DNA from: Pseudoalteromonas arctica A 37-1-2
GTDB lineage: Bacteria; Pseudomonadota; Gammaproteobacteria; Enterobacterales; Alteromonadaceae
Direction: 5' to 3'
Assembly: GCF_000238395.3 (NCBI RefSeq)
Contig: NZ_CP011025.1
Coordinates: 3,720,001-3,784,000 of the forward strand
DNA: 64,000 bases
In this document: piece after piece, positions 34,845 through 45,020 of the stretch
Numbering within the stretch: position 1 is the stretch's first letter
Layout: each line of letters opens with the position of its first letter
Program-made: the position numbers and the translations under genes
The notes under the pieces: model-generated
What the model saw: only the letters and a program-made list of their open reading frames with translations
Told to the model about the DNA's origin: nothing
The model's database searches: none

Positions 34845-37019
34845 TTACTTTTTAATACCCGCTAAATCAAGCATAAATGCATAGTTTAGCGCGGTATCTT
34901 CTAAGCGCTTAAAGCGACCCGATGCACCACCGTGCCCTGCTTCCATATCTATTTTAAACAGTAACTTATTGTCATCAGTTTTATAGTCACGCAGCTTAGC
35001 AACCCATTTTGCAGGTTCAAAGTATTGAACTTGTGAATCGTGCAAGCCAGTCGTTACTAACATATTAGGATATGCTTGCTTAGATACTTGGTCGTATGGC
35101 GAGTAAGACAGCATGTAATCGTAATACGCTTTTTCGTTCGGATTACCCCATTCGCCGTATTCATTTGTTGTAAGCGGAATACTCGCATCAAGCATCGTTG
35201 TTACTACATCTACAAACGGTACCGCAGCAACCATGCCTTTATAAAGCTCAGGCGCTTGGTTTGCTACTGCGCCCATTAATAAGCCACCAGCACTGCCACC
35301 TAACGCAAATATTTCATCTTTTGCACCATACTTTTGAGAAACCAGTGCTTTAGTTACGTCAACAAAGTCGTTAAATGTATTCTTTTTAGTGAGTAGCTTA
35401 CCGTCTTCGTACCAAGGACGACCTAGCATTTGCGATCCACGTACATGGGCAATTGCAAATACAAAGCCACGGTCTAACAAGCTCAAACGTGAGCTTGAGA
35501 ACGTTGGATCCATGGTAGCGCCATAAGAACCGTAACCATATTGCAGTAGCGGGTTAGTGCCATCTTTTTTAAACGCATCTTTACGGTAAACTAAGCTTAC
35601 CGGTACTTTTATGCCATCACGTGCTGTTACAAAAATACGCTCTGACGCGTAATTGTCAGCATCAAAATCACCTAACACAACCTGTTGCTTAAGAAGCGTT
35701 TTATCGCCAGTCGCTAAATCTACATCGTACGATGAGCTTGGAGTGGTCATGCTTGTGTAGTAAACACGTAACGTGCTGCTATCTATATCGTTATTGCCAT
35801 AAGTACCAATTGTATAAGCGCTATCGTTAAAGCTCAGTGGTAACTCTTTACCTGTTTTTAAATCACGCGCAATCAACTTTGATTGGCCCATTTCACGTTC
35901 TTGGTAAACTAAGTAGTTATTAAATAAATCAATGCCTTCGAGTTTAATATCATCGCGCGCAGGGATCACACTTTGCCAATTAGCCTTGTCGCCTGCTTTA
36001 TCAATATCAACTTTCATCAGCTGAAAATTTACAGCATTTAAGTTAGTTACAATGTAGTAAGTATTCCCTAGCTTCGAAATATCATATTCAAGCCCTGCTT
36101 CGCGCTCAATTAAGCGTTTAGGCATTGCCTTAGTATCATCAGCACTTAATACAGATACGCCTGATGCAGCCGTGCTGCTGTGCCAAATATAAATCTCTGA
36201 CTCATCTTTGCTTTTACTCATACCCATGTAGTAACTGGTATCAGTTTCTTCGTAAATTAGCTCATCATCAGCTTGCGATGTACCTAATGTATGACGATAC
36301 ACTTGGTAACCTAGTAGAGTTTGTAAATCTTTTTTAATGTAGTAAACCGTTTTATTATCGTTTGCCCACACAATGCCACCGTTGGTGCCTTCAAGTGTGT
36401 CTTCGAGTAATTTACCGGTAGTTAAATCTTTTATTTTTACGCTATAAATACGACGGCTAACAGTATCTTCGCCATAAGCCATTAAATTGCCATTAGGGCT
36501 TACATCTAAACCACTTACTGCATAATAATCATGGCCTTTAGCAAGCTCATTTACATCTAAAATAACTTGCTGATCGGTACCTGCAAAATCGCTGCTGCGT
36601 AAGTAAGTAGTGTACTCGTTATCGCCACGTGTTTGTGTTGAGTAAAAATAATCACCGTTTTTTACTGGGACTGAATCATCGTCTTTTTGAATACGCCCTT
36701 TTAGCTCTTCAAACAACTCACTTTGCAGCGCTTTAGTATGTGCAAGCATTGCATCAGTGTATGTATTTTCAGCTTCTAAGTAGTTAATTACCTCAGGTGC
36801 TTTACGTTCATCATCACGCAGCCAATAGTAATTATCTATACGTGTGTCACCATGAATAGTCATTTCATGTGGCACTTTTTTAGCAACAGGGGCTACAGCT
36901 TGGGCTACTTGAACCGCTTTAACTTGTGTATTACTTTTTTTGGTTTCTTCAGGGGCTTGATTACAGCCACTTAAAATAGCGAGCGATAGTGCTGCGAGTG
37001 CGAATGGAGTACGTTTCAT
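34845..37019 (-). CDS. S9 family prolyl oligopeptidase / oligopeptidase B-like lipoprotein
   Basis: This 724-residue serine peptidase has a lipoprotein signal (lipobox LSGC, Cys19), so it is anchored in the envelope. The N-terminal segment GDTRIDNYYWLRDD and a seven-bladed propeller precede the alpha/beta hydrolase domain. The triad is Ser576 in GGSAGGLLMG, Asp in LHDSQVQYFEP and His in MEAGHGGASGRF. The length and VPHEMTIHGDTRIDNYYWL start fit oligopeptidase B (S9A). It cleaves short peptides; Arg/Lys preference is from the family. Confidence 0.92.
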   Translation of the reverse strand: MKRTPFALAALSLAILSGCNQAPEETKKSNTQVKAVQVAQAVAPVAKKVPHEMTIHGDTRIDNYYWLRDDERKAPEVINYLEAENTYTDAMLAHTKALQSELFEELKGRIQKDDDSVPVKNGDYFYSTQTRGDNEYTTYLRSSDFAGTDQQVILDVNELAKGHDYYAVSGLDVSPNGNLMAYGEDTVSRRIYSVKIKDLTTGKLLEDTLEGTNGGIVWANDNKTVYYIKKDLQTLLGYQVYRHTLGTSQADDELIYEETDTSYYMGMSKSKDESEIYIWHSSTAASGVSVLSADDTKAMPKRLIEREAGLEYDISKLGNTYYIVTNLNAVNFQLMKVDIDKAGDKANWQSVIPARDDIKLEGIDLFNNYLVYQEREMGQSKLIARDLKTGKELPLSFNDSAYTIGTYGNNDIDSSTLRVYYTSMTTPSSSYDVDLATGDKTLLKQQVVLGDFDADNYASERIFVTARDGIKVPVSLVYRKDAFKKDGTNPLLQYGYGSYGATMDPTFSSSRLSLLDRGFVFAIAHVRGSQMLGRPWYEDGKLLTKKNTFNDFVDVTKALVSQKYGAKDEIFALGGSAGGLLMGAVANQAPELYKGMVAAVPFVDVVTTMLDASIPLTTNEYGEWGNPNEKAYYDYMLSYSPYDQVSKQAYPNMLVTTGLHDSQVQYFEPAKWVAKLRDYKTDDNKLLFKIDMEAGHGGASGRFKRLEDTALNYAFMLDLAGIKK

Positions 37020-37210
37020 CAGTCAAAGTCCTTGTTGTATTTTTATTTTTTATTAAGTAATTAAATATACCTAAAAATAACCTATGTTGTGATTTAGTTT
37101 GTGAAGCTATGTAAAGTAAATCAACGTAATTCCTCTTTTCTTAATAAGCCTACATCAGGTACTCTGTAGATATATAAATCACTTTTAAGCTCAACTGATT
37201 AAGGGTAGTA

Positions 37211-37681
37211 ATGAATAGCGAAGTAATTAACATTTTAACTATGGCAAAAGTAATTCAAACGGCCGTTGCTCCCGTATTTTTAATCACAGGTATAGCAGCA
37301 ACTTTAGGTGTTTTATCTAATCGCTTAGCACGAATTACCGACAGAGCGCGCTTATTGGAGCGAAGATTAAAAATAAATACAGATGACGATTTTAATAAGT
37401 CGCTAGCAACAGAACTCCGCGCTTTATTAAAAAGATCTCGATGTATACATATTGCTTTTAGTTTAAGTGTATTAAGTGCCTTACTTGTATGTGCTGTGGT
37501 TATGTTTTTATTCTTGTCGCACATTCAATCAATTAACTTAAGCGTGACCATTGCTTGTTGTTTTGTAGCTGCCATGGCGTTACTCATTTGTGCATTTATT
37601 TCGTTATTAGGTGAAGTATTTTTAGCAACGCGCAGCATGCGACGAGGCATGATATTTGCCGATATAGGCATTAATGATTAA
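37211..37681 (+). CDS. DUF2721 domain membrane protein
   Basis: The 156-residue protein has three hydrophobic helices (about 15-35, 82-105 and 112-135). AVAPVFLITGIAATLGVLSN and RITDRARLLERR form the DUF2721 signature. Function unknown. Upstream 190 bp is AT-rich with no recognised site. No close operon partner. Confidence 0.88.
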   Translation: MNSEVINILTMAKVIQTAVAPVFLITGIAATLGVLSNRLARITDRARLLERRLKINTDDDFNKSLATELRALLKRSRCIHIAFSLSVLSALLVCAVVMFLFLSHIQSINLSVTIACCFVAAMALLICAFISLLGEVFLATRSMRRGMIFADIGIND

Positions 37682-37771
37682 CTTTTCATTAAATCCGTCG
37701 TATTCGCTTGAATAAAAATGACGTTGCATACAAGATATTAAATTAGGAATAATACTCAACAGGGGCAAACT

Positions 37772-38224
37772 ATGAAATTAAAAAAAATATTAGCAGGTGT
37801 AGCATTAGCTACATGTGCATTTAGCGTATCGGCAAATTCTGCATTTAAAGAACCAAGTGACGCGATTGAATACCGCCAAGCTGCGTTTTCGATGATCTCA
37901 GTTCAAATTAGCGACATGGGTGCAATGCTTAAAGGCAAAGTACCTTTTGATGCAGAGCAATTTCAAAAGCGTGCTAACAATGCCGCTGCTTTATCAAAAA
38001 TGCCATGGGAAGCATTTTACGAAGGGACAGATAAAGGCGATACAGCTGCACTTGCTGCTGTTTGGGCCGAAAATGCAACCTTTGTTGAAAAAGCGAATGC
38101 TTTTGCAGCAAATGCAGATAAGCTAGCGTTAGCTGCTCAATCGGGCGATAAAGCCGTAATTGGTAAAGCTTTTGGCGCATGGGCTAAAGGCTGTAAAGAT
38201 TGCCATAAGCAATTTAAAGATTAA
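37772..38224 (+). CDS. Cytochrome c-prime (class II c-type cytochrome)
   Basis: The 150-residue periplasmic protein has a signal peptide (cut near VSA-NSAF). The four-helix bundle starts EPSDAIEYRQAAFSMIS, and the haem-binding CKDCH lies at the C-terminus in GCKDCHKQF, the class II position. Such proteins bind NO or CO and may buffer nitrosative stress. Monocistronic, with its own terminator. Confidence 0.93.
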   Translation: MKLKKILAGVALATCAFSVSANSAFKEPSDAIEYRQAAFSMISVQISDMGAMLKGKVPFDAEQFQKRANNAAALSKMPWEAFYEGTDKGDTAALAAVWAENATFVEKANAFAANADKLALAAQSGDKAVIGKAFGAWAKGCKDCHKQFKD

Positions 38225-38265
38225 TTATTGTTGTAGCCAGTTTAACAACAATAAATAGATAATAA

Positions 38266-38303
38266 AAAAGCACTGAGCGTTAATAACGGTCAGTGCTTTT
38301 TTT
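38266..38303 (+). terminator. Intrinsic terminator of the cytochrome c-prime gene
   Basis: AAAAAGCACTGA and TCAGTGCTTTTT form a 12-bp stem, with a tail of Ts. It also faces the end of the convergent RND gene at 38315. Confidence 0.88.
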
Positions 38304-38314
38304 ATGTTTTTTAT

Positions 38315-41300
38315 CTACGAGACTTTCACAGCTCGGCTTTTAAACGGGCGCTTAAACACAGCACCAATATCACCTAAAATAATATATAGGCATGGCACTA
38401 ATATAAGCGTTATTAACGTTGCAAACATAACAGCAAAGCCAAGTGCTACTGCCATAGGTATTACAAACTTAGCCTGCAGGCTTGTTTCAAACATAATAGG
38501 TAATACACCAGCAAAGGTTGTTATAGACGTTAATAGTATTGCTCTAAAGCGGGCACAACCGGCTTCTATTACTGCATTTTTAACGCTAACACCTTCGCGG
38601 CGAACTTGGTTTACATAATCGGTCATTACAAGTGAGTCATTAATCACAACCCCTGCTGCGGCAATTAAGCCAAAGCCCGACATTAAGCTCATATCTAAAT
38701 CAAACCAATAATGACCCCAAATAGCCCCGGTTAAACTAAACGGAATAACCGACATTACAATAAGCGGTTGTGAATAGCTTTTAAGCGGCACAGCTAGCAG
38801 TATGTATACTAAAATCATTCCGCCAATAAAAAACATTATTTGCTCATTAGCTTGAGCTTGCTGCTCTTCTATTGCGCCACCAAGCTCTGATTTAACACTT
38901 GGGAATTCTTCTATTAGCTGTGGCAGTAGATTTTCTTTTACTTGCTTAACCACTTCGCCTGGCTCAATTTGCTCTTCATCAATATTGCCATAAACATACA
39001 CGGTACGGTAACCACCTTCGCGGCGTATATAGCTAATACCTGGCGTTTCTGTTAGCTCTACTACATCACCAAGAAGTACTTCTCGCCCCTGTGGGGTAGT
39101 AACAACGGTGTGCTTAAGCGATGAAAATGCCTCACGAGTCAGCTTAGGGTAACGTACCATTACGCGTACTTCTTCGCCGTTTCGGATTACACGCTGTGCC
39201 TCGCCACCATAAAAACTAGCACCCACTTGATTTGCAATACCGGCTAAATCTAAGCCTAAATCGTAAGCAACAGGTTTAAGGCTCATTTGCACTTCTTTGC
39301 TCGCAGGATCTATGGTTGAGCTAATATCAAACAACCCTTTTTGCTGTTGAAGTAATTGAATAAAACGACGACCCGCTTGATTTAAAGTATCTATGTCTGA
39401 GCCATACAGTAAATAGCCAAACTCGCCGCCGCCATTACCACCGCCGCCGCCAACATCGTCTTGAATAGTTAACGACTTAATACCAGCAATAGTCGGCATA
39501 GCCTCACGCCACCGTCGAGAAAGCTCAAATGCATTGTATGGACGTGAATCTTCGTCAACTAATGGAGCTAGTAACTGCGACTCGGTTCTGCCTTGATTAA
39601 ATACCAATACATCACGAATAATTTTTTGACCAAATTCACGTTCAGTCTCTTCATCGACTCTAAGTACCATAGCTTCTATTTCACGAATAGCAGCAATGGT
39701 TTGTAAGTCAGAAACGTTGTCGTTCATTTCTACTTGAATTTGTGGAAAGTCGTGCGGCACTTTAGGAGTTGGAACTGTACGTACTTTATTAGACGTAATA
39801 AGTGCAATACTAATTATAAACATTGCAATAAAAGCAAACAAAACAGTCCAGCGCCAATCAACACACTTAGCAATAAAACGTTTGTATGGGCCATTTACGA
39901 AACCAAAAAAGCGTGTATTGAAGCGATCGCGCCAGCCACCTTTTTTAATCGGCGAAAAGTGCGTATGAGCAATGTGAGCTGGCAGTATCAGCTTTGATTC
40001 AATCAAACTAAATACTAAACACAGCATTACTACAACGGCTATACCATAAAAGAAGGCACTTTCTGGCCCGCTCGACATTGTGAATGGTGCAAATACAGCA
40101 ATTGTTGTTAATACACCAAAGGTTGCAGGGGTCGCGACTCGGTTAGCGCCACGCACAACATTTTCTACACCACCGCCGCTTTTTTCAACTTCGGTGTAGG
40201 CAGCTTCCCCTATCACTATGGCATCATCCACCACTATGCCGAGCACCATTATAAAAGCGAATAACGAAATAATATTAATGCTAATGCCAAATAGTGGCAT
40301 CATCATCATGGCCCCTAAAAAACAAACAGGTAAGCCAATCATTACCCAAAGCGCTAGTTTAAAACGCAAGAATAACGACAACATAATTGCCACCAAAATG
40401 GCACCTTGAAACAGGTTAGCTTTCATCATATCAAGGCGAGCATTTAGGTAGTAGGTCATATCCATTAATGGCTCTAATCGAATACCTGGCGGTAGCTGCT
40501 TATTTTTTTGATCAATAAACGCTTTAACCGAATCAGCAACGGGAATCATGTTTTGCTCTTGCGTTGCTTTTACCGATAAATACACCGCGTTTTCGCCATT
40601 AAACTTAAAGTAGCGCTCACCTTCGGTAAATTGATCTTTAATAACTGCAATATCTTGCAGTAAAACTTTAGCGCCATACTCGCCAATTTTTACCGGAATT
40701 TGTCTAAACTCTTCACCCGAGTAAAACTGATTCTCGACGCGAACAGAAATAACACCGGCGTCTGTTTTTAGCTGCCCCGCCGAAAAGTTAGCTGAGTAAC
40801 GGCGTACCGCATTCATCACATCACTAAGGGTTAGATTATATTGGCGCAGCGTATCGGGCTCTATTTCAATTGCTATTTCATCAAGAGGAACATCGTTTAC
40901 CACTAACGACACGTTAGATAACTGTAGTAACTCATCCTCTATTTGGTTTGCTATAGGCTTAAGCTCTGTAAGTGGTAAGTCAGCAACGAGCGTCATACCT
41001 ATAACGTCTTGCCTAAACTCAACCTGACTTATGGTGACCGGTTCCATACCCGCCGGAAAAGTCGCAATACCATCAACACGCAACTTTACTTTATCAAGCA
41101 CATCGGTAAGTTTTGCATCGGTGTTTATTTCCAGGCTTGCTGTACCGCCATTTCTAAATGCGCGATACACGCCTTTTTTAATTTCGGTTATATCTTTAAG
41201 TGACTCTTCAACTTTTATAAGAATACTTTCTTCTATTTCCTGAGGAGAGGCACCTGGGTAATTAGCCTCAATATTAATGTAGTTAATCTCTACATTAGGA

Positions 41301-41437
41301 AACATTTGACGCTGAATCGTAAAGTAACTTATAGCCCCCATAATAATGATAAAAAACATCATTAAATTAGCGGCTACTGAATTATTAGCAAAGTAGGCAA
41401 TTAGCCCTGTTTGTTTTTGTTGTATTGACTCGCTCAT
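38315..41437 (-). CDS. RND efflux transporter permease subunit
   Basis: This 1040-residue inner-membrane proton antiporter has twelve helices and two large periplasmic loops. The N-terminus YFANNSVAANLMMFFIIIMG, the TM4 acidic pair LGIVVDDAIVIGEA, and GFGLIAAAGVVINDSLVMTD in the second half are typical of the HAE1-like branch related to MdtB/AcrB. A Gly-rich loop (VGGGGGNGGG) lies in the second porter region. Substrate unknown. Its adaptor subunit is encoded 12 bp upstream; no outer-membrane channel gene is linked. Confidence 0.93.
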   Translation of the reverse strand: MSESIQQKQTGLIAYFANNSVAANLMMFFIIIMGAISYFTIQRQMFPNVEINYINIEANYPGASPQEIEESILIKVEESLKDITEIKKGVYRAFRNGGTASLEINTDAKLTDVLDKVKLRVDGIATFPAGMEPVTISQVEFRQDVIGMTLVADLPLTELKPIANQIEDELLQLSNVSLVVNDVPLDEIAIEIEPDTLRQYNLTLSDVMNAVRRYSANFSAGQLKTDAGVISVRVENQFYSGEEFRQIPVKIGEYGAKVLLQDIAVIKDQFTEGERYFKFNGENAVYLSVKATQEQNMIPVADSVKAFIDQKNKQLPPGIRLEPLMDMTYYLNARLDMMKANLFQGAILVAIMLSLFLRFKLALWVMIGLPVCFLGAMMMMPLFGISINIISLFAFIMVLGIVVDDAIVIGEAAYTEVEKSGGGVENVVRGANRVATPATFGVLTTIAVFAPFTMSSGPESAFFYGIAVVVMLCLVFSLIESKLILPAHIAHTHFSPIKKGGWRDRFNTRFFGFVNGPYKRFIAKCVDWRWTVLFAFIAMFIISIALITSNKVRTVPTPKVPHDFPQIQVEMNDNVSDLQTIAAIREIEAMVLRVDEETEREFGQKIIRDVLVFNQGRTESQLLAPLVDEDSRPYNAFELSRRWREAMPTIAGIKSLTIQDDVGGGGGNGGGEFGYLLYGSDIDTLNQAGRRFIQLLQQQKGLFDISSTIDPASKEVQMSLKPVAYDLGLDLAGIANQVGASFYGGEAQRVIRNGEEVRVMVRYPKLTREAFSSLKHTVVTTPQGREVLLGDVVELTETPGISYIRREGGYRTVYVYGNIDEEQIEPGEVVKQVKENLLPQLIEEFPSVKSELGGAIEEQQAQANEQIMFFIGGMILVYILLAVPLKSYSQPLIVMSVIPFSLTGAIWGHYWFDLDMSLMSGFGLIAAAGVVINDSLVMTDYVNQVRREGVSVKNAVIEAGCARFRAILLTSITTFAGVLPIMFETSLQAKFVIPMAVALGFAVMFATLITLILVPCLYIILGDIGAVFKRPFKSRAVKVS

Positions 41438-41449
41438 AACTATTACACC

Positions 41450-42628
41450 CTACAGCTGTTGCGTGTTTGAAGTGCTCGTTTCTGAGCTTTCAGGTTTTGC
41501 AGCTACACCTGCAATTTTAACCTGCATTCCTTTTTGCGGGTATTCAGGTAGAGTAATAACAAGTTTGTCATCGGCATTTAAACCGCTGCTAATATAAAAA
41601 TACTCACCCTCTTCACGAATAACCGTTACTTTGCGAGGCTCTAGTTCTTGATTTTCGTTTACTACCCACACAGTTTGGTTGTTAACCAAAGCTTGCGGTA
41701 AACGGTAAATATTATTAAGCATTGCACCTGCAAAATTCACCTGTACGTAGCTGCCAAACTTAATGGCTGGTTGTATGTTTTTAAGACCGTATGGGTCTTC
41801 TATACGCACGACTAGACTGCTCATACGCGTAGCGTTATCAACAATCCCTAGGTCGCGGTCAATTACACCTTCACGGGTGAAGCTGTTTAGGCCCTTTTGA
41901 ATAATCGTTGCGGTAATGCCTTTAATGCGTTCTGGCAAAAAAACGCTATCGAACCCTGCTATAGGAATAATCACTTCAGCAGTTTCAATATTATTAAGCT
42001 CAGCAACTTGCGAACCCATAGTGACAAATTGACCAACACCTACATTTCGGCTAATAACCAATGCATCGTAAGGGGCTGTTACTTCACAATTATCTAAGTC
42101 ACGTTGTGCACGTTTTAATGCAGCTTGCGCCGACTTTACAGATGCCTGCGCACTTAACACTTGAGGCTTACGTAAAAATAAGTCGGTACGCGCTTTACTT
42201 GGAAAACGCTTTGCTTCATCTGCGGCTACTTGAGCTTGGGCCTGCTCTTCAATCAAGCCTGCTTGTGCACGAGCAATTTCTGCCTCTGCAACAAGTACTG
42301 CTGCTTCGTAATTGTCTTTTTCGATAGTGAATAACGTTTCACCGCGAGCAACGATGCCACCGGCTACAAAATTAGGATGCCAACTTAACACTTCACCCGA
42401 CACCTGCGCCGAAAGCTGTGTACTTTCAAGAGGCTTTACTTCACCGTAGCTATTAATAATAACTTGATGATCGTTTGCAGCCACTGGCTCAACTTGCACT
42501 GTTGGACGAGTATCAATTACTTCTTTTTTTTCTGGCTCTTGTGCAATGGCATTTATTCCCATAAAGCCAACAACACCAACAATTAGCGCTACAAATGGAA
42601 AAACCCATCTAAGTGAATTTGTTTGCAT
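41450..42628 (-). CDS. RND efflux periplasmic adaptor (membrane fusion protein)
   Basis: The 392-residue protein has an N-terminal anchor (WVFPFVALIVGVVGFMGI), a lipoyl-type domain split by an alpha hairpin (LSAQVSGEVLSWHPNFVAGG, then an Ala/Glu/Gln-rich coil at about 110-180), DAPYDALV-like barrel text (CEVTAPYDALVISRNVGVGQ) and a C-terminal membrane-proximal domain. It bridges the RND pump to a TolC-like channel. First gene of the pump operon. Confidence 0.92.
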   Translation of the reverse strand: MQTNSLRWVFPFVALIVGVVGFMGINAIAQEPEKKEVIDTRPTVQVEPVAANDHQVIINSYGEVKPLESTQLSAQVSGEVLSWHPNFVAGGIVARGETLFTIEKDNYEAAVLVAEAEIARAQAGLIEEQAQAQVAADEAKRFPSKARTDLFLRKPQVLSAQASVKSAQAALKRAQRDLDNCEVTAPYDALVISRNVGVGQFVTMGSQVAELNNIETAEVIIPIAGFDSVFLPERIKGITATIIQKGLNSFTREGVIDRDLGIVDNATRMSSLVVRIEDPYGLKNIQPAIKFGSYVQVNFAGAMLNNIYRLPQALVNNQTVWVVNENQELEPRKVTVIREEGEYFYISSGLNADDKLVITLPEYPQKGMQVKIAGVAAKPESSETSTSNTQQL

Positions 42629-42695
42629 ATCCTATTATCCCCAAAATTCTATTAACGTCATAATACCAGAGCCATATGAAACATTAAGGTGACAT

Positions 42696-42714
42696 TTGTA
42701 AGCAACTGTTACAA
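42696..42714. promoter_or_regulatory. TTGTAA-N7-TTACAA dyad upstream of the RND operon
   Basis: Perfect 6-bp arms flank a 7-bp spacer, 68 bp before the adaptor start. It could be a repressor site controlling the pump; no cognate regulator is adjacent and dyads this short can arise by chance. Confidence 0.35.
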
Positions 42715-42847
42715 GTGCGTATATTAATAGATAAAATAAAGGAAGTAGCTTAAGAAAACGACTAGTATAATAATAAAAAACAAGCAGTTGGTATGATTTT
42801 GAAATGAATAATTAAACCTTGTTCCTTGTCAAATATAAAGCTCCTAA

Positions 42848-43636
42848 TTAAATATAAATAGTGCCTTTTAAATACCTTACAGCATGCCCCGTTAAGGTGA
42901 CGGTTGTATCACCCACTTCACATAGTAAATACCCGCCTCTGCTTGAAGCCTGATAAGCAGTTAACGTAGTTTTACCCAATTGCTGCGCCCAGTAAGGTGC
43001 CAAACCAGTATGAATAGAGCCTGTTACATAATCTTCGTCGCCACCGCTTGCAGGCCAAAAATAACGAGATATAAAATCATATTCAGCACTTGCAGCAGTG
43101 GCCACTACATCAAGTGGATAAAGCGTTTTTAAAAGCTCTGAGCTAGTTTTTAATTCAAGTATTTGATCGGCGTTTTCATAAATAACAAAGTAGGCTTGTC
43201 GATTTTTAAGCACTTTACTCGGTTGTATAGACAGGCCATCAAGCAGTTGCTGCGGCACATTTTGCACTTCAACCGGTGCTTGTTTTGGAAAGGTCATTGC
43301 AAAGCTGCCATCAGCGTTTTTATTAACGATTAGCTCGCCCACCGCATCAGCAATAAAGCGAATTTGCGATATGTTATGCTCTTCACTTAAAACATAGGCA
43401 GCCGCAAGTGTGGCGTGACCACAAAAATCGATTTCCATTAACGGCGAAAACCAGCGAATAACAAAACTTCCATCGTCTTGCAGGCAGGTAAAAGCAGTTT
43501 CAGATACGTTATTCTCAGCGCCAATCTTTAGCATTAAATCGTCACTTAACCACGATTCTAGTGGGATCACTGCCGCATAATTACCTTTAAATAACTCATT
43601 CGTAAACGCATCAATTTGATGAATAGCTAATTGCAC
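42848..43636 (-). CDS. PhzF family isomerase-like protein
   Basis: The 262-residue protein has the diaminopimelate-epimerase-like fold: IHQIDAFTNELFKGNYAAV at the N-terminus, catalytic Glu in NNVSETAFT, DFCGHATLAAAYVL, and GSIHTGLAPYWAQQLGK in the second half. PhzF proper acts in phenazine synthesis, but most family members, including this one standing alone, are of unknown substrate. No phenazine genes are nearby. Confidence 0.9.
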   Translation of the reverse strand: MQLAIHQIDAFTNELFKGNYAAVIPLESWLSDDLMLKIGAENNVSETAFTCLQDDGSFVIRWFSPLMEIDFCGHATLAAAYVLSEEHNISQIRFIADAVGELIVNKNADGSFAMTFPKQAPVEVQNVPQQLLDGLSIQPSKVLKNRQAYFVIYENADQILELKTSSELLKTLYPLDVVATAASAEYDFISRYFWPASGGDEDYVTGSIHTGLAPYWAQQLGKTTLTAYQASSRGGYLLCEVGDTTVTLTGHAVRYLKGTIYI

Positions 43637-43655
43637 TTTAATCCCCTAAACTATT

Positions 43656-44129
43656 TTATATACACGCTGAAGGTAAAATTTCTTTTGGTACTGTTGTTTT
43701 ATTTTCGCCAACCGCTTGCATGCCAGTTACCGGTTCGTCAAACCCACATAACCACGCAATCGGGCTTGTAGGGCTTCCCGTTACAACTGCGGGTCTGAAT
43801 GTTAAAACTGTATTTTGCAAAAGCTGTGAAGCTTTATTACCCAAACTAATATGAATAGCACCATTATCAACTGTAATACCCGTTACCCGATTACCAATCA
43901 AAAATTTACTTGCAGGTACACCTGCTTGTTCATTACTTGCTGGAAAACGCCTGTTTTCAAGATAATAAACCGTAACGTCTTCTCTAATGGCAGCAGCCAT
44001 TGCAAGCGGGTCAACAAGTTCTGCTCGTTGTATATACTTACTGTATTGAGGTAGCGCAACCGCAGCTAAAATACCAATAATGGACACCACCACCATCAAC
44101 TCTATTAACGTAAATCCTTTTGTTCTCAT
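43656..44129 (-). CDS. Type IV pilin-like protein
   Basis: The 157-residue prepilin has a short leader MRTKG, then the processed N-terminus FTLIELMVVVSIIGILAAVA with Glu5, cut and N-methylated by PilD-type peptidase. After the helix SKYIQRAELVDPLAMAAAIR comes a globular domain with two Cys near the C-terminus (WLCGFDE and PSACI), the usual D-loop pair. AGGAG lies 8 nt before the ATG at 44129, which overlaps the upstream stop as ATGA; a start at 44183 would bury the leader. Coupled to a reduced GspF-like protein. Confidence 0.9.
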   Translation of the reverse strand: MRTKGFTLIELMVVVSIIGILAAVALPQYSKYIQRAELVDPLAMAAAIREDVTVYYLENRRFPASNEQAGVPASKFLIGNRVTGITVDNGAIHISLGNKASQLLQNTVLTFRPAVVTGSPTSPIAWLCGFDEPVTGMQAVGENKTTVPKEILPSACI

Positions 44130-44950
44130 AGCACTTCTCCTAGCATAAATAGTGGTTGATAAGCCGCTTTCACAAATAAGCAAATAGACACAACAATAAC
44201 CAAACCATAAACAATAACGAGCTTACTTATAAAGCTTTTAATATGTGTATTAAGTAACTTTAGCTGCAGCTTTAGTAGCGCTTTAAATTCTTCTTGGGTT
44301 TCTAAACCTAGCAGCTCGCATTGAGCTAAGTGCTCGGTTTGGGGTGTAGAAGCTTTAACACCTTCTTTATGATTACTTGGAAATAATAGCGTGGTAATTA
44401 AAGAGTTATGCTCATTAATTAATTGACGAGGAATAAGAAATTTAAATAAACCCGAAAAAGGCTTTAGCTCTGTGAGAGCACTTACATTTTTTAGCTTTAA
44501 AATAACGGTAAAAATAACACTCAGCAATAAAACGAGTAAAATAATTGGTACATACCAGTACGTAAAATAATCATCAAATACATGATTTAAAGAAACTGTA
44601 TGCTTGCTATATATCTCTACAAAAGTAGGCACAACAAAAGACTGATACAACAAAGAGGATAAAACATAAATAACAAATACAATGGTTAAGTAACTAAGCC
44701 AGCCCTTGTGCTCAAACTTAAATTCGTTAACTAATTCCGGTAAACATTGATAATACGTAGCTTGCTTTTGCGATGTTGCCTCATCTTGAGATGCAATTTG
44801 CGTCGCCAGATTATGCGCTAATTTACTATGCGACCCGCTATTGGCATGCATATTTAAATGGGGCGGTGTACTCAGCTCATCTTTTTGCTCTGTACTTAGT
44901 GTTTTAGAGCTATTAACACGGCAAATATAGCCAAACTGATTCCAATTCAT
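44126..44950 (-). CDS. Reduced GspF/PilC-like inner-membrane protein
   Basis: The 274-residue protein has three membrane helices at about 84-108, 131-155 and 243-268. Topology is that of GspF/PilC platform proteins: cytoplasmic region, two helices with a short VVPTFVEIYSKHTVSL segment between, second cytoplasmic region, last helix ending AAYQPLFMLGEVL. PTFxEIYxxxxVxL and YQPLFxLG resemble the T2SSF domain ends. Both cytoplasmic domains are shorter than usual (a full GspF has about 400 residues) and the N-terminal 75 residues are polar and unrelated. AAGGA precedes the ATG. ATGA overlap with the pilin gene. The GspF link is by pattern, not by search. Confidence 0.6.
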   Translation of the reverse strand: MNWNQFGYICRVNSSKTLSTEQKDELSTPPHLNMHANSGSHSKLAHNLATQIASQDEATSQKQATYYQCLPELVNEFKFEHKGWLSYLTIVFVIYVLSSLLYQSFVVPTFVEIYSKHTVSLNHVFDDYFTYWYVPIILLVLLLSVIFTVILKLKNVSALTELKPFSGLFKFLIPRQLINEHNSLITTLLFPSNHKEGVKASTPQTEHLAQCELLGLETQEEFKALLKLQLKLLNTHIKSFISKLVIVYGLVIVVSICLFVKAAYQPLFMLGEVL

Positions 44951-45020
44951 ACTTTATCCTTTTATTAGATAAAGTAATTTGCCATAAATTAGGCTAAATA
45001 GGAACTTAAGTAGCTTGTTT

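Noticed and set aside
42848..43636. Phenazine biosynthesis locus
   Set aside because: Only a lone PhzF-family protein; no other phz genes.
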